The notes below the pieces were generated by a model that ran no database searches, had not been told where the DNA came from, and worked only from the letters and a program-made list of their open reading frames with translations. Source: Phreatobacter sp. (GTDB lineage Bacteria > Pseudomonadota > Alphaproteobacteria > Rhizobiales > Phreatobacteraceae). Taken from it: a stretch of DNA of 64,000 nt. Below are positions 41,985 through 50,965 of the stretch, one piece after another; the first letter of the stretch is position 1, and every line of letters starts with the position of its first letter. The stretch lies in contig NZ_JALHMP010000019.1 in assembly GCF_022843985.1 (NCBI RefSeq), positions 26,058 through 90,057 on the forward strand, given 5' to 3'. Position numbers and translations under genes: made by a program.

Positions 41985-43526
41985 TCAGCCGGCGATGCCC
42001 CGCCGGAGCCGGCGCACATCCGCCATGAACTGCTTGCCGAAGAGCAGGACCAGGACGGCGCAATAGGACAGGCCGCCAAGCACCATCAGGATGAGCAGGG
42101 CGACCTTGTGGTTGAGGCCCGGACCGGGAAGGCTCGCCATGATCGTGCTGCCGACGACCAGCGCCAGGACCAGCACGGCGAAGGCCACCGCGATCTGCGG
42201 CAGCACGGAGCGGGCCCGCGAATCGAGGGTGAAGAGGTCCTTCCGCCGCGCAAAGACGATGAGCAGCGTGACGTTGATCCAGGCCCCGACGCTGGTGGCG
42301 GTGGCAAGCCCGACATGGCCGAGCGGTCCCATCAGCGCGAATTTCAGCGCCACGTTGACGGCGATGGCGACGGCGACGGCGATGACCGGCGTGGTTGTGT
42401 CGCCGCGCGCATGGAAGGTCACCGTCAGGGGCCGGATCAGCACCAGCGCGGCAAGGCCCACGCCATAGGCGGCGAGCGCCCGCGCCGACTGGATGGCGTC
42501 GTTCTCGGTGAAGGCGCCGCGCATGAACAGCGCCTTCATCAGGATGTCCGGCACGATGACGAAGGCGGCGACCGCCGGCAGCGTGAAGACGAGGGTGAGT
42601 TCGATGGCACGCAGCTGCGCCGTCCGCGCCCCCGGCTCGTCGCCGGCCGACACCCGGCGGCTCATCTCGGACAGCAGGACCGTGCCCACCGCAATGGAAA
42701 TGACACCGATCGGCAGCTGGTTGAGACGGTCGGCATAATAGAGCCAGGAGACGGAGCCGGCGACGAGATAGCTCGCCACCACCGTATCGGCGAGCACGGC
42801 GATCTGCGTCCCCGCCGATCCCAGCGTCGCCGGCACGAAGGTCTTCCAGAACCGCTTCACCTCGGGCGTCACGCGGGGCATGCGCAGTTCCACCATGACG
42901 TCGGCCCTGAGAGCGTCGACGGAGACGAGGAGGAATTGCAGGATGCCCGCGACGATAATGCCCCAGGCGGCGGCATGGGCGGGGGTGGGAAAATGCTGCG
43001 CGAGCAGGAGCCCGCCGATGATCCCGAGGCTGAGGATGACCTGCGTTGCCGCCGCGGCGGCAAAGCGCCCCACCGCGTTCAGCACGCCGCTGACGAGGAT
43101 CACCAGCGAGACCAGCGCCAGATAGGGGAAGGTGATCCGGGTGAGCTCCACCGCAGCGGGAAACCGCACGGGATCTTCGCTGAAGCCCGGCGCCATCAGT
43201 CCCACCACCGTCGGCATGAAGATGAAGGCGACGGCGAGCAGAACGAGCTGGGACAGGATCAGAAAGGCGAAGATCCGATCGGCGAAGATGAGGGCTGCGT
43301 TCTGTCCGCGCTCGGCCGCGACCTTGGCGAAGCCCGGCACGAAGGCGGCGGAGAAGGCGCCCTCGGCGAAGATGGCGCGGAACTGGTTGGGAATGCGGAA
43401 GGCAACGAAGAAGGCGTCCGCCAATGCTCCCGCGCCGAGGATGGCGGCGAACATCAGGTCGCGCACGAAGCCGAAAAGTCGGCTGAGCAGGGTGAGGGCC
43501 GAGACCGAGAAGATGTTCCTGATCAC
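41985..43526 (-). CDS. murJ: Lipid II flippase MurJ
   Basis: A 513-residue MVF/MOP-superfamily flippase that moves lipid II across the inner membrane for peptidoglycan synthesis. It starts VIRNIFSVSALTLLSRLFGFVRDLMFAAILGAG, followed by ADAFFVAFRIPNQFRAIFAEGAFSAAFVP, both hallmark segments with the conserved arginines. Fourteen hydrophobic segments follow, including ISIAVGTVLLSEMSRRVSAG. The start is GTG at 43526, which gives the family N terminus. A longer frame to 43616 has no hydrophobic support. A weak GAAGGA site lies about 13 nt upstream. Confidence 0.95.
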   Translation of the reverse strand: MIRNIFSVSALTLLSRLFGFVRDLMFAAILGAGALADAFFVAFRIPNQFRAIFAEGAFSAAFVPGFAKVAAERGQNAALIFADRIFAFLILSQLVLLAVAFIFMPTVVGLMAPGFSEDPVRFPAAVELTRITFPYLALVSLVILVSGVLNAVGRFAAAAATQVILSLGIIGGLLLAQHFPTPAHAAAWGIIVAGILQFLLVSVDALRADVMVELRMPRVTPEVKRFWKTFVPATLGSAGTQIAVLADTVVASYLVAGSVSWLYYADRLNQLPIGVISIAVGTVLLSEMSRRVSAGDEPGARTAQLRAIELTLVFTLPAVAAFVIVPDILMKALFMRGAFTENDAIQSARALAAYGVGLAALVLIRPLTVTFHARGDTTTPVIAVAVAIAVNVALKFALMGPLGHVGLATATSVGAWINVTLLIVFARRKDLFTLDSRARSVLPQIAVAFAVLVLALVVGSTIMASLPGPGLNHKVALLILMVLGGLSYCAVLVLLFGKQFMADVRRLRRGIAG

Positions 43527-43676
43527 GACCGACGGGATCCTTCTGCATGCCGCGGCGAGGCGCACCCGCACTGCCGTTTCGCCGGAAGGCGCTAGCCGCC
43601 CATTCCGACGAAACAAAGGTCTAGCCGAGGAGAACCGATTCGGCGTGGGTTCAGACCGCCGCGACTAGCGGTCGCC

Positions 43677-44399
43677 TCAGGTGGCGAGCGTCAGCCCGGC
43701 CGCCTTGGCGTCGGCGACGAAGCCCTTCACCGTGTCGAGCGAGATGTCCTCCGGCGCACGGCCGAGGCCCTCCAGCTTCTTCAGGATGTCGGCCGGCGCG
43801 GTGATGATGTGGCAGCCGATGCGATCGGCCTCGATGACGTTCCACACCTCGCGGGTCGAGGCCCAGATGACCTCGATCGTGTCGGTGCCGCGGGCAAGAC
43901 CCACCGCATAGGTCATCACCGGCATGTAGTCGTGGCCGGCATCACCCAGGCGGCCGGCGAAGACCGAGATGATGGAGGGCGCGCCGCCCTTCAGCGCCTC
44001 GACCGAGGCCTTGATCTGCGCCTGGGTGTAAAGCGCGGTGAAATTGATCTTCACACCCTCGCGGGACAGCTTGTGGATGAGGTCGTAGAGCGGTGCGCCC
44101 TGCGAGTTCGTCACCGGCAGCTTGACATAGACGTTCTTCCCCCAGGTGGCGATGACGCGCGCCTGCGCCTCCATCTCCTTCAGATCGTCGGAGAAGACCT
44201 CGAACGAGATGTGATGGTCGGGCACCGCCGCGACGAGGTCCTTCGCATAGGCGGCATAGTCGGAGACGCCGGCCTTTTTCAGCAGCGAGGGATTGGTGGT
44301 GAAGCCCTGGATCCACGGCCTCTTCGCCATCTCGACGATGGAGGCCTTCTCGGCCCCGTCCGTATAGAGCTTGACCTTCAGGTCGGCGATGGCGGGCAT
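43677..44399 (-). CDS. Transaldolase/fructose-6-phosphate aldolase family protein
   Basis: A 240-residue TIM-barrel aldolase. It carries ADLKVKLYTDGAEKAS, GFTTNPSLLKKAGV (conserved TNPSL), ISFEVFSDDLKEMEAQARVIATW, the Schiff-base lysine in NVYVKLPVTNSQG, and FTALYTQAQIKASVEAL. It belongs to the small transaldolase/Fsa class but is longer than Fsa (about 220). Relatives occur in sugar metabolism, so either pentose-phosphate transaldolase or aldolase activity is possible. The ATG at 44399 has GGGGAG 6 nt upstream; one two codons earlier sits on top of it. Confidence 0.88.
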   Translation of the reverse strand: MPAIADLKVKLYTDGAEKASIVEMAKRPWIQGFTTNPSLLKKAGVSDYAAYAKDLVAAVPDHHISFEVFSDDLKEMEAQARVIATWGKNVYVKLPVTNSQGAPLYDLIHKLSREGVKINFTALYTQAQIKASVEALKGGAPSIISVFAGRLGDAGHDYMPVMTYAVGLARGTDTIEVIWASTREVWNVIEADRIGCHIITAPADILKKLEGLGRAPEDISLDTVKGFVADAKAAGLTLAT

Positions 44400-44535
44400 G
44401 TGCATCTCCCCGGGGTTTCAGGCTGCCGGTTTTAGGGCCGCGGGCCGCGGGTGTCCAACGGGGGATTCCGCTTGTATGCCCGGCCGCAGGCCAACATGAT
44501 CAACGCCAGCACTGCCTCCCGATGCCGGAGACGCC

Positions 44536-45051
44536 ATGCCGCCGGCCCCCGATGCCCCGCTCGTCGCGCGGTTCGCCCGCAAGCGCTCCGAACAAGGGGC
44601 TTATATCTTCGTTGTGTTCCTTGCCCTGATGGCCTTCCTCGCCTGGCGAGAGGCCGAGGTGAAGCAGATCGTCATCGGCATGATCGGCTGCGGTGTCTTG
44701 CTGGCCTTCATCCATTTCGGGCAGCGCCGGATCCAGAATGCCCACGGTCCCCAGCTTATCGTCGACGGCACCGGCATGTTGATGCCCGAATACTTCGTCC
44801 ACAGAGTGCCGTGGGAGGCCATCGCCAGCGCCAGGATCCTCCGGCAGCACGAACGCGCGGACTTGCTGGTGGTCGATGTTCCCAAGGCAGCCATATATGG
44901 CCCGCGCGAACAGAAGTGGGACAGCAAGATGCGAGAATTCGCAGACAGCACCGAGTTCGTGATCGATATCCGCGACCTCGATGTCTCCAGCCTCGATATC
45001 GAGGCCGCCATCATCCGCTTCGCACCTGGCAAGGCGAGTCCTCCCGCCTGA
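44536..45051 (+). CDS. Membrane protein of unknown function with PH-like domain
   Basis: A 171-residue protein with two N-terminal helices (GAYIFVVFLALMAFLAW and IVIGMIGCGVLLAFIHFG). A soluble domain follows, whose pattern (LIVDGTGMLMPEYFVHRVPWEAIASARILRQ, then FVIDIRDLDVSSLD) resembles the PH-like fold of bacterial STM3941-type proteins, in which a W-x-x-I segment follows a membrane anchor. Function is unknown. GGAG lies 5 nt before the ATG. It is followed by yccF after about 110 bp. Confidence 0.7.
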   Translation: MPPAPDAPLVARFARKRSEQGAYIFVVFLALMAFLAWREAEVKQIVIGMIGCGVLLAFIHFGQRRIQNAHGPQLIVDGTGMLMPEYFVHRVPWEAIASARILRQHERADLLVVDVPKAAIYGPREQKWDSKMREFADSTEFVIDIRDLDVSSLDIEAAIIRFAPGKASPPA

Positions 45052-45164
45052 GGCCGCTCTGCGCGATCCGCAATCTCGGCCTCGCCGACGGTGGCGCGCC
45101 GATGCGCTGGAGCAGTCGAGACCCCATATGCGCAGTGACTTTCCTCCGTCCGGATCGCATTGCC

Positions 45165-45629
45165 ATGGGACCCATCCGCCTTCTGCTCAACATCCTCTGG
45201 TTCGTCCTCGGCGGGCTCCTCGCGGGCCTCGCCTGGTTCGTGGCCGGCGCGATCGCGGCGATCACCATCATCGGCCTGCCCTGGGCCTTCGCCTGTTTCC
45301 GCATCGGCGCCTATACGCTCTGGCCCTTCGGCCGCGATGTCGTCTGGGTCAGCGAACTGACCGGCCGGCCGGCCGGCGCCATGGGCGTTCTGCGCTTCCT
45401 CGGCAATATCATCTGGTTCGTGCCGCTCGGCTTCATCCTGCTGGTCATCCACGTCGTCGCGGCACTCGCCTGTTTCGTCACGATCATCGGCATTCCCTTC
45501 GGCTGGGCGCATCTGAAGCTCGCCGCGGCCTCGGTCTTCCCGCTGGGCCAGCGCGTCGTTGCCTCCGATGTCGCCGGTCTCGCCCGCAGCCACGGCGCCG
45601 CGACCGCCCTCGCCGGCTGGCGGCGCTGA
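45165..45629 (+). CDS. YccF-domain inner-membrane protein
   Basis: A 154-residue protein with two copies of the YccF domain. Copy 1 reads LLNILWFVLGGLLAGLAWFVAGAIAAITIIGLPWAFACFRIGAYTLWPFGR and copy 2 starts LRFLGNIIWFVPLGFILLVIHVVAALACFVTIIGIPFGWAHLKLAAASVFPLGQ, both read in parts. The repeated N-I-[IL]-W-F and T-I-I-G-[IL]-P elements are clear. YccF proteins are widespread four-helix membrane proteins without a settled function. Confidence 0.9.
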   Translation: MGPIRLLLNILWFVLGGLLAGLAWFVAGAIAAITIIGLPWAFACFRIGAYTLWPFGRDVVWVSELTGRPAGAMGVLRFLGNIIWFVPLGFILLVIHVVAALACFVTIIGIPFGWAHLKLAAASVFPLGQRVVASDVAGLARSHGAATALAGWRR

Positions 45630-45745
45630 CACGCGCCGTCACCCTTCGTGAACCGCGCCGGTTTGCGCTGCCCCCGGGCAAAATCGTATAGGGGACGGGT
45701 CAGGTGGCAGAGCCGCCGCCACCGCGTGATTCCCGAGGCCCCTTC

Positions 45746-46735
45746 ATGACCCAGTCCACCTCCGCGGCAAAACCCCTGCGTGTCGGCGTCGTCGGCCTCG
45801 GCGTCATGGGCAAGAACCACGCGCGGGTGCTGGCGGAACTGCCGGGCGTCACCCTAGCCGGGGTCGCCGATCCCGATGCGGCGCAAGTCGAATTCGTCAC
45901 ATCCCGCCTCGGCTGCGCGGGCTTTGCCACGCTCGATGCTCTCATGGATGCCGGCATCGACGCCCTCACCATCGCAGCACCGACCCAGCTCCACACGCCC
46001 ATCGCGCTCGCCGCCATCGCCCGCGGCATCCACGTCCTCGTGGAAAAGCCCATCGCCCAGTCCGTCGAGGAAGGCCGGCGCATCATCGACGCTGCCGACC
46101 GTGCCGGCGTGACCTTGATGATCGGCCATGTCGAGCGCTTCAACCCGGCGGTTCAGTCGATCCGCCAGGCCATCGCCGATGACGACATACTGTCGATCCA
46201 GATCACCCGCGTCGGACCCTTCCCGCCGCGCATGTCGGATATCGGCGTCGTCATCGACCTCGCCGTCCATGACATCGACCTGATCCGCTGGTTCACCGGT
46301 TCGGAGATCACCGAGATCCAGCCGCAGACCAATTCGGTCCATGCGGAGCGCGAGGATATCGCGCTTCTACAGTTCCGCACCGCCTCCGGCGTGCTCGCCC
46401 ACATCAACACGAACTGGCTGACGCCGTTCAAGGCGCGCACCGTCCATGTCGCCACCCGCAACAAATATATTTCCGGCGACCTGATCACCCGCCAGGTCAC
46501 CGAATGCTTCGACTACAAGCCCGATGGCTCCTATTCGATGCGCCACCTCTCCGTCGCCTATGCCGAGCCGCTGCGCGCCGAACTCGTCGCCTTCATCGAC
46601 AGTGTCCGCACCGGCAAGGCCCCGGTCACCGGCGGTGCCGACGGCCTCGCCTCCCTCGACATCGCCATGCGCTGCCTCGGCGAGCGTCCGGCGCCCCTGC
46701 TGCAGCCGAAGCTGGTGGCCGGCGGGCGCGCCTGA
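45746..46735 (+). CDS. Gfo/Idh/MocA-family oxidoreductase
   Basis: A 329-residue NAD(P)-dependent sugar oxidoreductase. The Rossmann motif is VGVVGLGVMGKNHARVL, the conserved nucleotide/substrate motif is HVLVEKPIAQS with catalytic lysine, and DLAVHDIDLIRWF is present. The closing part reads APVTGGADGLASLDIAMRCLGE. Close family patterns include UDP-N-acetylglucosamine 3-dehydrogenases (WbpB/WlbA type). A polysaccharide locus with a WbpE-like aminotransferase lies downstream, so that role is possible but unproven. GAGG lies 7 nt before the ATG; a GTG start 14 codons earlier is less likely. Confidence 0.88.
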   Translation: MTQSTSAAKPLRVGVVGLGVMGKNHARVLAELPGVTLAGVADPDAAQVEFVTSRLGCAGFATLDALMDAGIDALTIAAPTQLHTPIALAAIARGIHVLVEKPIAQSVEEGRRIIDAADRAGVTLMIGHVERFNPAVQSIRQAIADDDILSIQITRVGPFPPRMSDIGVVIDLAVHDIDLIRWFTGSEITEIQPQTNSVHAEREDIALLQFRTASGVLAHINTNWLTPFKARTVHVATRNKYISGDLITRQVTECFDYKPDGSYSMRHLSVAYAEPLRAELVAFIDSVRTGKAPVTGGADGLASLDIAMRCLGERPAPLLQPKLVAGGRA

Positions 46736-46800
46736 CATCGCGCCCCGCCTGCCGCATCGGCGGCGCGGGTCGCAACCGGATGCCGGCACCTTGAGGGCGC

Positions 46801-47331
46801 TTACCGGCATGTGAACGCGGCTCGCGTGATGATGGAACGCGCTGTGGTGCCGGTCTGCGTCGGCTCCTGGCGGGTTTCCAGCAAAGCGCAGGAACGCATG
46901 TTCGCCGGCACGGGCTGCTGCATGGCGAAACCGCCCTCGTAACCGCACTTGATCGCCGCCGGATAAAGCGGCCTGCGCGCCCGCTCGTCCCAGAAGCGGT
47001 AGATCAACGGCTGGCCGGGCCGGACCGTTTCCCCGTTCTCCGGCTCGTCCGCATTGATGCCTTCACCGGGGCCGGAGCGCTGGCCAACGGCCGCGACGAT
47101 GAGGCGGACGACCGTGTCGGGCGTGAAGGAGGCGGTGAAGCCGCTGAGATCGTCCTCGGGATCACCGGTGCCACGCTGTGCGATGGCGCTGTACGTCACC
47201 GTCAGGGTCGGCGGGCACGTCGCGGTGAAGGTCGCCGCCGGCGGGCGCGGCTGAGCCGCCGCATCGGACAGGGCGGCCGGCAGCAGGACCGGGATGCACA
47301 GGCAGAGACCCCGAAAACGCTTCCATGGCAT
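46801..47331 (-). CDS. Secreted cysteine-containing protein, STY0301-like (copy 1)
   Basis: A 176-residue exported protein with a signal peptide (RGLCLCIPVLLPAALSDAAAQ). The mature domain starts ATCPPTLTVTYSA and ends CGYEGGFAMQQPVPANMRSCAL, then AFTCR at the terminus. The spacing of paired cysteines and the C-x-YEGG segment resemble small STY0301-type secreted proteins of unknown function. AAGGAG lies 7 nt before the ATG at 47331, which rules out the much longer frame upstream. It is 46 bp downstream of a similar gene. Confidence 0.75.
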   Translation of the reverse strand: MPWKRFRGLCLCIPVLLPAALSDAAAQPRPPAATFTATCPPTLTVTYSAIAQRGTGDPEDDLSGFTASFTPDTVVRLIVAAVGQRSGPGEGINADEPENGETVRPGQPLIYRFWDERARRPLYPAAIKCGYEGGFAMQQPVPANMRSCALLETRQEPTQTGTTARSIITRAAFTCR

Positions 47332-47377
47332 CGCCTGGCTCCTTTCCATCAGACGCCGGTGAGACGGGCGAAGGAGG

Positions 47378-47821
47378 CTAGCGGCAGTTGAACTGGCCAC
47401 TCTGCAACCCCCAGTGAGCCGCACCGGGCTCGGTCGACCGGATGAAGGCTGCAGAACAGGACCTCGCCTTGCCGACCCCCCGGGAGAGGACGATGCCCCC
47501 CTCGTAGAGACAGGCGACGAAGACTTCGCGCTGACCGTCGAGCGTCCAGTCGAGCTGGCGCCGCCCGCGCGGCGTTCCGGCGATGAGCCCCTCCGCGGTG
47601 ACCGTACCGGCATAGACGGCGACACCGTTGAGCCAGGACTGGGAATCGCCTTCGTGACCGATCAGGCGATCGAAGCCGGCGACAGCGGCAGGATCGGCGA
47701 CCCTCGCCGCCGTGGTCGTCATCCGCAGCGGGCAGGTGACCGTCTGTTGTGCCGCGGCGCTTTCGCCCGACAGGGCGATGGCCGCCAGCGTGGCGAAAGC
47801 GAGGGCACCACGTCTGGTCAT
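47378..47821 (-). CDS. Secreted cysteine-containing protein, STY0301-like (copy 2)
   Basis: A 147-residue exported protein with signal peptide RRGALAFATLAAIALSGESAAAQ. The mature part has VTCPLRMTTTA near the start and VACLYEGGIVLSRGVGKARSCSAAF, ending GQFNCR. It shares with its downstream neighbour the CP start, C-x-YEGG, R-SC and F-x-C-R end, so the two look like diverged tandem paralogues. Function is unknown; a periplasmic beta-sandwich with two disulfides is the likely shape. Confidence 0.75.
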   Translation of the reverse strand: MTRRGALAFATLAAIALSGESAAAQQTVTCPLRMTTTAARVADPAAVAGFDRLIGHEGDSQSWLNGVAVYAGTVTAEGLIAGTPRGRRQLDWTLDGQREVFVACLYEGGIVLSRGVGKARSCSAAFIRSTEPGAAHWGLQSGQFNCR

Positions 47822-47922
47822 GGCGATAGGTCCAGCGGAGGAAAGTGGACGCCCCGGAAGCAAGGGGCATGTTTCGGGAGCGATTCCATTCCCCCGCCGG
47901 GTCTGTGAAACCGGGGATCAGT

Positions 47923-48258
47923 TCAGTCGAAGGTGAGACCTTCGTTCTGCATGCGGATGTTTCGCGGGTTCTCGGTGCACCAGTTGAAGGTGTATTCCTG
48001 CGAACCCCAGTCCTGCCAAGTCACCCGGATATCGACGACGCAGGCGCCGCTCTGGCTCGACCAGACCATGTTGCGCGAACGGCCCGGCGAGAGGTTGGAG
48101 CTCAGCCAGTTGCGGCTCCACACGCCCCCCACATTGGTCTGGAAGCCGCTGATCACCCAACCGTCCGACTCGTTGTGCAGAGTGAAGTTGTAATTCTGTG
48201 CCGACGCCGTCCAGGTCAGCCCGATCAATGCGAAGAGAGCGATGGCGAAACGCGACAT
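47923..48258 (-). CDS. Small secreted protein of unknown function
   Basis: A 111-residue exported protein with signal peptide SRFAIALFALIGLTWTASAQ. The mature domain (NYNFTLHNESDGWVISGFQTNVGGVWSRNWLSSNLSPGRSRNM in parts, then GACVVDIRVTWQDWGSQEYTFNWC) is rich in aromatic and small polar residues, has two cysteines and looks like a beta-sandwich. Three nearby ATGs (48270, 48261, 48258) are possible; AGGA is best placed for 48258. It is the upstream member of a run of three small secreted proteins. Confidence 0.7.
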   Translation of the reverse strand: MSRFAIALFALIGLTWTASAQNYNFTLHNESDGWVISGFQTNVGGVWSRNWLSSNLSPGRSRNMVWSSQSGACVVDIRVTWQDWGSQEYTFNWCTENPRNIRMQNEGLTFD

Positions 48259-48534
48259 CATGGTCCTCATGACCGGCAGCGGGGGATGGGAGCCGGCATA
48301 TCCCTGCTTTCTAGGCACGGCATCGAAGGCCGGACAATCGCCCCGGCCCGCAGATCCACCAGGATGAGACAGCACGCCAAAAATTTGAGATGGAATGGCC
48401 GCACGGGCGATGCCAATGGTCGCTTCTGCGGCGGCGGAGAGCCGGCGCGATCCTGCCGGCCTCACCGAATCGCCGGGGCCTTGCTGCGCGCCTCGGGAAG
48501 CCGGTGGTGGGCGATGCGCGAGGGCCTGTCCGGC

Positions 48535-49596
48535 CTAAAGCTTCATCAGTTCGACGATCCATTTGCTCAGATCGGCCTCGTTCGCCCCGGTCCCCTGGTC
48601 CCCGGCCATCACCCGGGCGAAGTGCCGATAGCCCTCTGCCCGAGCCTCGCTCGGCGACAGGCCGTAGGTCGACCGGAACGCGCGGCTGAATGTGGCTTCG
48701 TCGGTAAAGCCGTAGCGATATGCGATCTGCGAGATGCGCAGGGAATTCTCGCCCGGCGACACCAGATCCTTGAAGCAGCGGGCCAGCCTGCGCCGCCGGA
48801 TATGAGCGTGAACCCCGCCGAGCGGTTCGCAAAGACGATAGAGCGTGGCCCGCGACATGCCGAAGTGCCGGCAGATCAGGTCGACATCGAGGGCGGGATT
48901 GCCGAGGTTTCCGTCGATATACCGGCGGATCGCGGTCAACGAGATCGTCGTGACGCCAGTCCGCACGACCTCGCTCGCATCGCGGCTGGGACCGGCACAG
49001 CCGGCGACGAGATGGATCGTCGATTCCGCGATGGAGGCGGCTTCCGCCTGGCTCATCTGCGCGGCCTGCCCGGCAAGATCGACCAGATAGCGCGACAACA
49101 TCCCTCCCAGAGGCGTGGTCTCGGAAATCTTCAGCCCGTGCAATCCGTCCGGATCCTTGACGAAGGGCGCCAGGAGGTTGCGAGGAATCGCCAGGTTGAT
49201 GCTGCGAAAATCGACCTCCCGGATGCTGGCCTCGCGAGCGAGATCGAGGATCCAGACGTCGCGCGGCGCGACTTCGACCGGGCTCCCTTCGACCTCACCG
49301 ACGAGGCCGCCGGTCTGGTAGACCTGCACGAGATAGTGGTCGATCGAACTGCGCGCGATGGTCGAGGAACTGCGCTCGAACCGTATCCGGTCGCTCTGGC
49401 TGACGCCGAGCACCAGCGATCCCAGATGCCACGCCGAGAAACCGAACCGGAACTGGGCGATGCTGTCTGCCGTCGCGTCGAGGTCGAAGATGGTCGACAC
49501 TGTATCGGACCATTCCTGGAACGCCGCCTCGCCGGTCGTTTTCCCCCAGGCCAGGCTGAAGCCCGGCAACTCGTTTTCACCACGCAACCCGGTCAA
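48535..49596 (-). CDS. AraC-family transcriptional regulator
   Basis: A 353-residue regulator. The N-terminal part is an AraC-binding-like sensor domain (about residues 30-190, with DHYLVQVYQTGGLVGEVEG and WILDLAREASIREVDFRSINLAIPR, in parts). The C-terminal double HTH covers about 235-335 (VDLICRHFGMSRATLYRLCEPLGG, then ISQIAYRYGFTDEATFSRAFRSTYGLSPSEAR). The first start codon available is TTG at 49596 and its ribosome site is weak, so the true N terminus may be slightly shorter. It is divergent from an aldo/keto reductase gene, the likely target. Confidence 0.9.
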   Translation of the reverse strand: MTGLRGENELPGFSLAWGKTTGEAAFQEWSDTVSTIFDLDATADSIAQFRFGFSAWHLGSLVLGVSQSDRIRFERSSSTIARSSIDHYLVQVYQTGGLVGEVEGSPVEVAPRDVWILDLAREASIREVDFRSINLAIPRNLLAPFVKDPDGLHGLKISETTPLGGMLSRYLVDLAGQAAQMSQAEAASIAESTIHLVAGCAGPSRDASEVVRTGVTTISLTAIRRYIDGNLGNPALDVDLICRHFGMSRATLYRLCEPLGGVHAHIRRRRLARCFKDLVSPGENSLRISQIAYRYGFTDEATFSRAFRSTYGLSPSEARAEGYRHFARVMAGDQGTGANEADLSKWIVELMKL

Positions 49597-49834
49597 ACGA
49601 CACGCCCAGACTGTCTCGGCGAGGAAGGACGATCACGGGCCGGACGCCGGTAATCTGGGGTCTGCCAAAATAACATGCAACAGTCGTTCTATTCATGGGC
49701 AGCGCCACCCTGGCGGATGATTAGCACCGATAGGGCATGCCTGCCCGTCTGCCAGCACCCTATCGCGATCGCCGACGCCTCCCGACACTCCCTCCCCTGA
49801 AGGCGACGCCCGATCGCCCCGCGGAGGCAAGGCC

Positions 49835-50860
49835 ATGGACTACCGCACGCTCGGAGGCTCCGGCCTCAAGATCCCCGCCCTGACCCTCGGCACCGCCACT
49901 TTCGGCGGTGGCAGCGAGTTCCTGCGCAAATGGGGCGCGACCGACATCGCCGAAGCCACCCGCCTCGTCGATATCTGCCTCGAACTCGGCTGCACCATGT
50001 TCGATACCGCCGACGGCTATTCCGCTGGCCTGTCGGAGGAGATCCTCGGCCAGGCGATCAAGGGACGCCGCGACGCCGTCATCCTCGCCACCAAGACCGG
50101 CATGCCGATGGGCCCCGGTCCCAACGAGATCGGCACCTCGCGGGCGAAGATCATCGCCTCCTGCGAGGCGAGCCTCAAACGCCTCGGCACGGACCATGTC
50201 GACCTCTACCAGCTGCACGCCTTCGACGCCCTCACTCCCATCGAGGAGATGCTGGCCGCCCTCGACGCCCTCATCCGCGCCGGCAAGATCCGCTATTATG
50301 GAGTCTCCAACTATTCCGGCTGGCACCTGATGAAGATGCTGGCACTGGCCGACCGCCACGGGTTGCCGCGGCCGGTCATCCATCAGGCCTATTACACCCT
50401 GGTGGCGCGCGATTTCGAATGGGAGCTGATGCCGCTCGGCCTCGACCAGAATGTCGGCACGCTGGTCTGGTCGCCGCTCTCGGGGGCCAAGCTCTCCGGC
50501 AAGATCGGGCGGACGAAGCGCCCGCCGCAGGACAGCCGCCTGGCGACAGACGCCAGTTGGCCCGTGCCAGAGGACAGGCTCTATGCCGTCACCGATGCCC
50601 TGGAAACGGTTTCCGCCGAGGTCGGCCGATCCATCCCCCAGGTGGCGCTCGCCTGGCTCCTCGCCCGCCCGACGATCTCCTCCGTCATCATCGGCGCCCG
50701 CAACGAGGCGCAGCTGCGCGACAACCTCGCCGCTTGTACGCTGAAGCTGACGCCCGAACAGACCGCGGCCCTCGACGCCGCCAGTGCCATCCCGCCGGCC
50801 TATCCCTACTGGCACCAGCGCCGCACCATGATGACGCGCAACCCGCCACCGGTGATGTGA
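49835..50860 (+). CDS. Aldo/keto reductase
   Basis: A 341-residue NADPH-dependent oxidoreductase with the AKR barrel. The catalytic tetrad is visible as Asp and Tyr in MFDTADGYSAGLSEE, Lys in ILATKTGMPMG, and His in DLYQLHAFD. GVSNYSGWHLMKML and the cofactor-binding ISSVIIGARNEAQLRDNLAA follow. The family pattern is that of YajO/Tas-type AKRs acting on sugars or aldehydes; the substrate is unknown. GGAGG lies 8 nt before the ATG. The divergent AraC regulator may control it. Confidence 0.93.
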   Translation: MDYRTLGGSGLKIPALTLGTATFGGGSEFLRKWGATDIAEATRLVDICLELGCTMFDTADGYSAGLSEEILGQAIKGRRDAVILATKTGMPMGPGPNEIGTSRAKIIASCEASLKRLGTDHVDLYQLHAFDALTPIEEMLAALDALIRAGKIRYYGVSNYSGWHLMKMLALADRHGLPRPVIHQAYYTLVARDFEWELMPLGLDQNVGTLVWSPLSGAKLSGKIGRTKRPPQDSRLATDASWPVPEDRLYAVTDALETVSAEVGRSIPQVALAWLLARPTISSVIIGARNEAQLRDNLAACTLKLTPEQTAALDAASAIPPAYPYWHQRRTMMTRNPPPVM

Positions 50861-50965
50861 GGGCGGGCGGGGGCCGCTGTCGTTCACCTGTCACCTTGCG
50901 GTGCTTTTCGGGGGGCGTTGCGGAGACGGACGGGAATCACCGCCTCCGCCGGCGAGGCACCCGCC

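Noticed and set aside
40354..43548. 1064-codon minus-strand frame covering DoxX and crossing two genes
   Set aside because: Only its last 133 codons form a real protein (DoxX). The rest is antisense to the exporter and out of frame with murJ.
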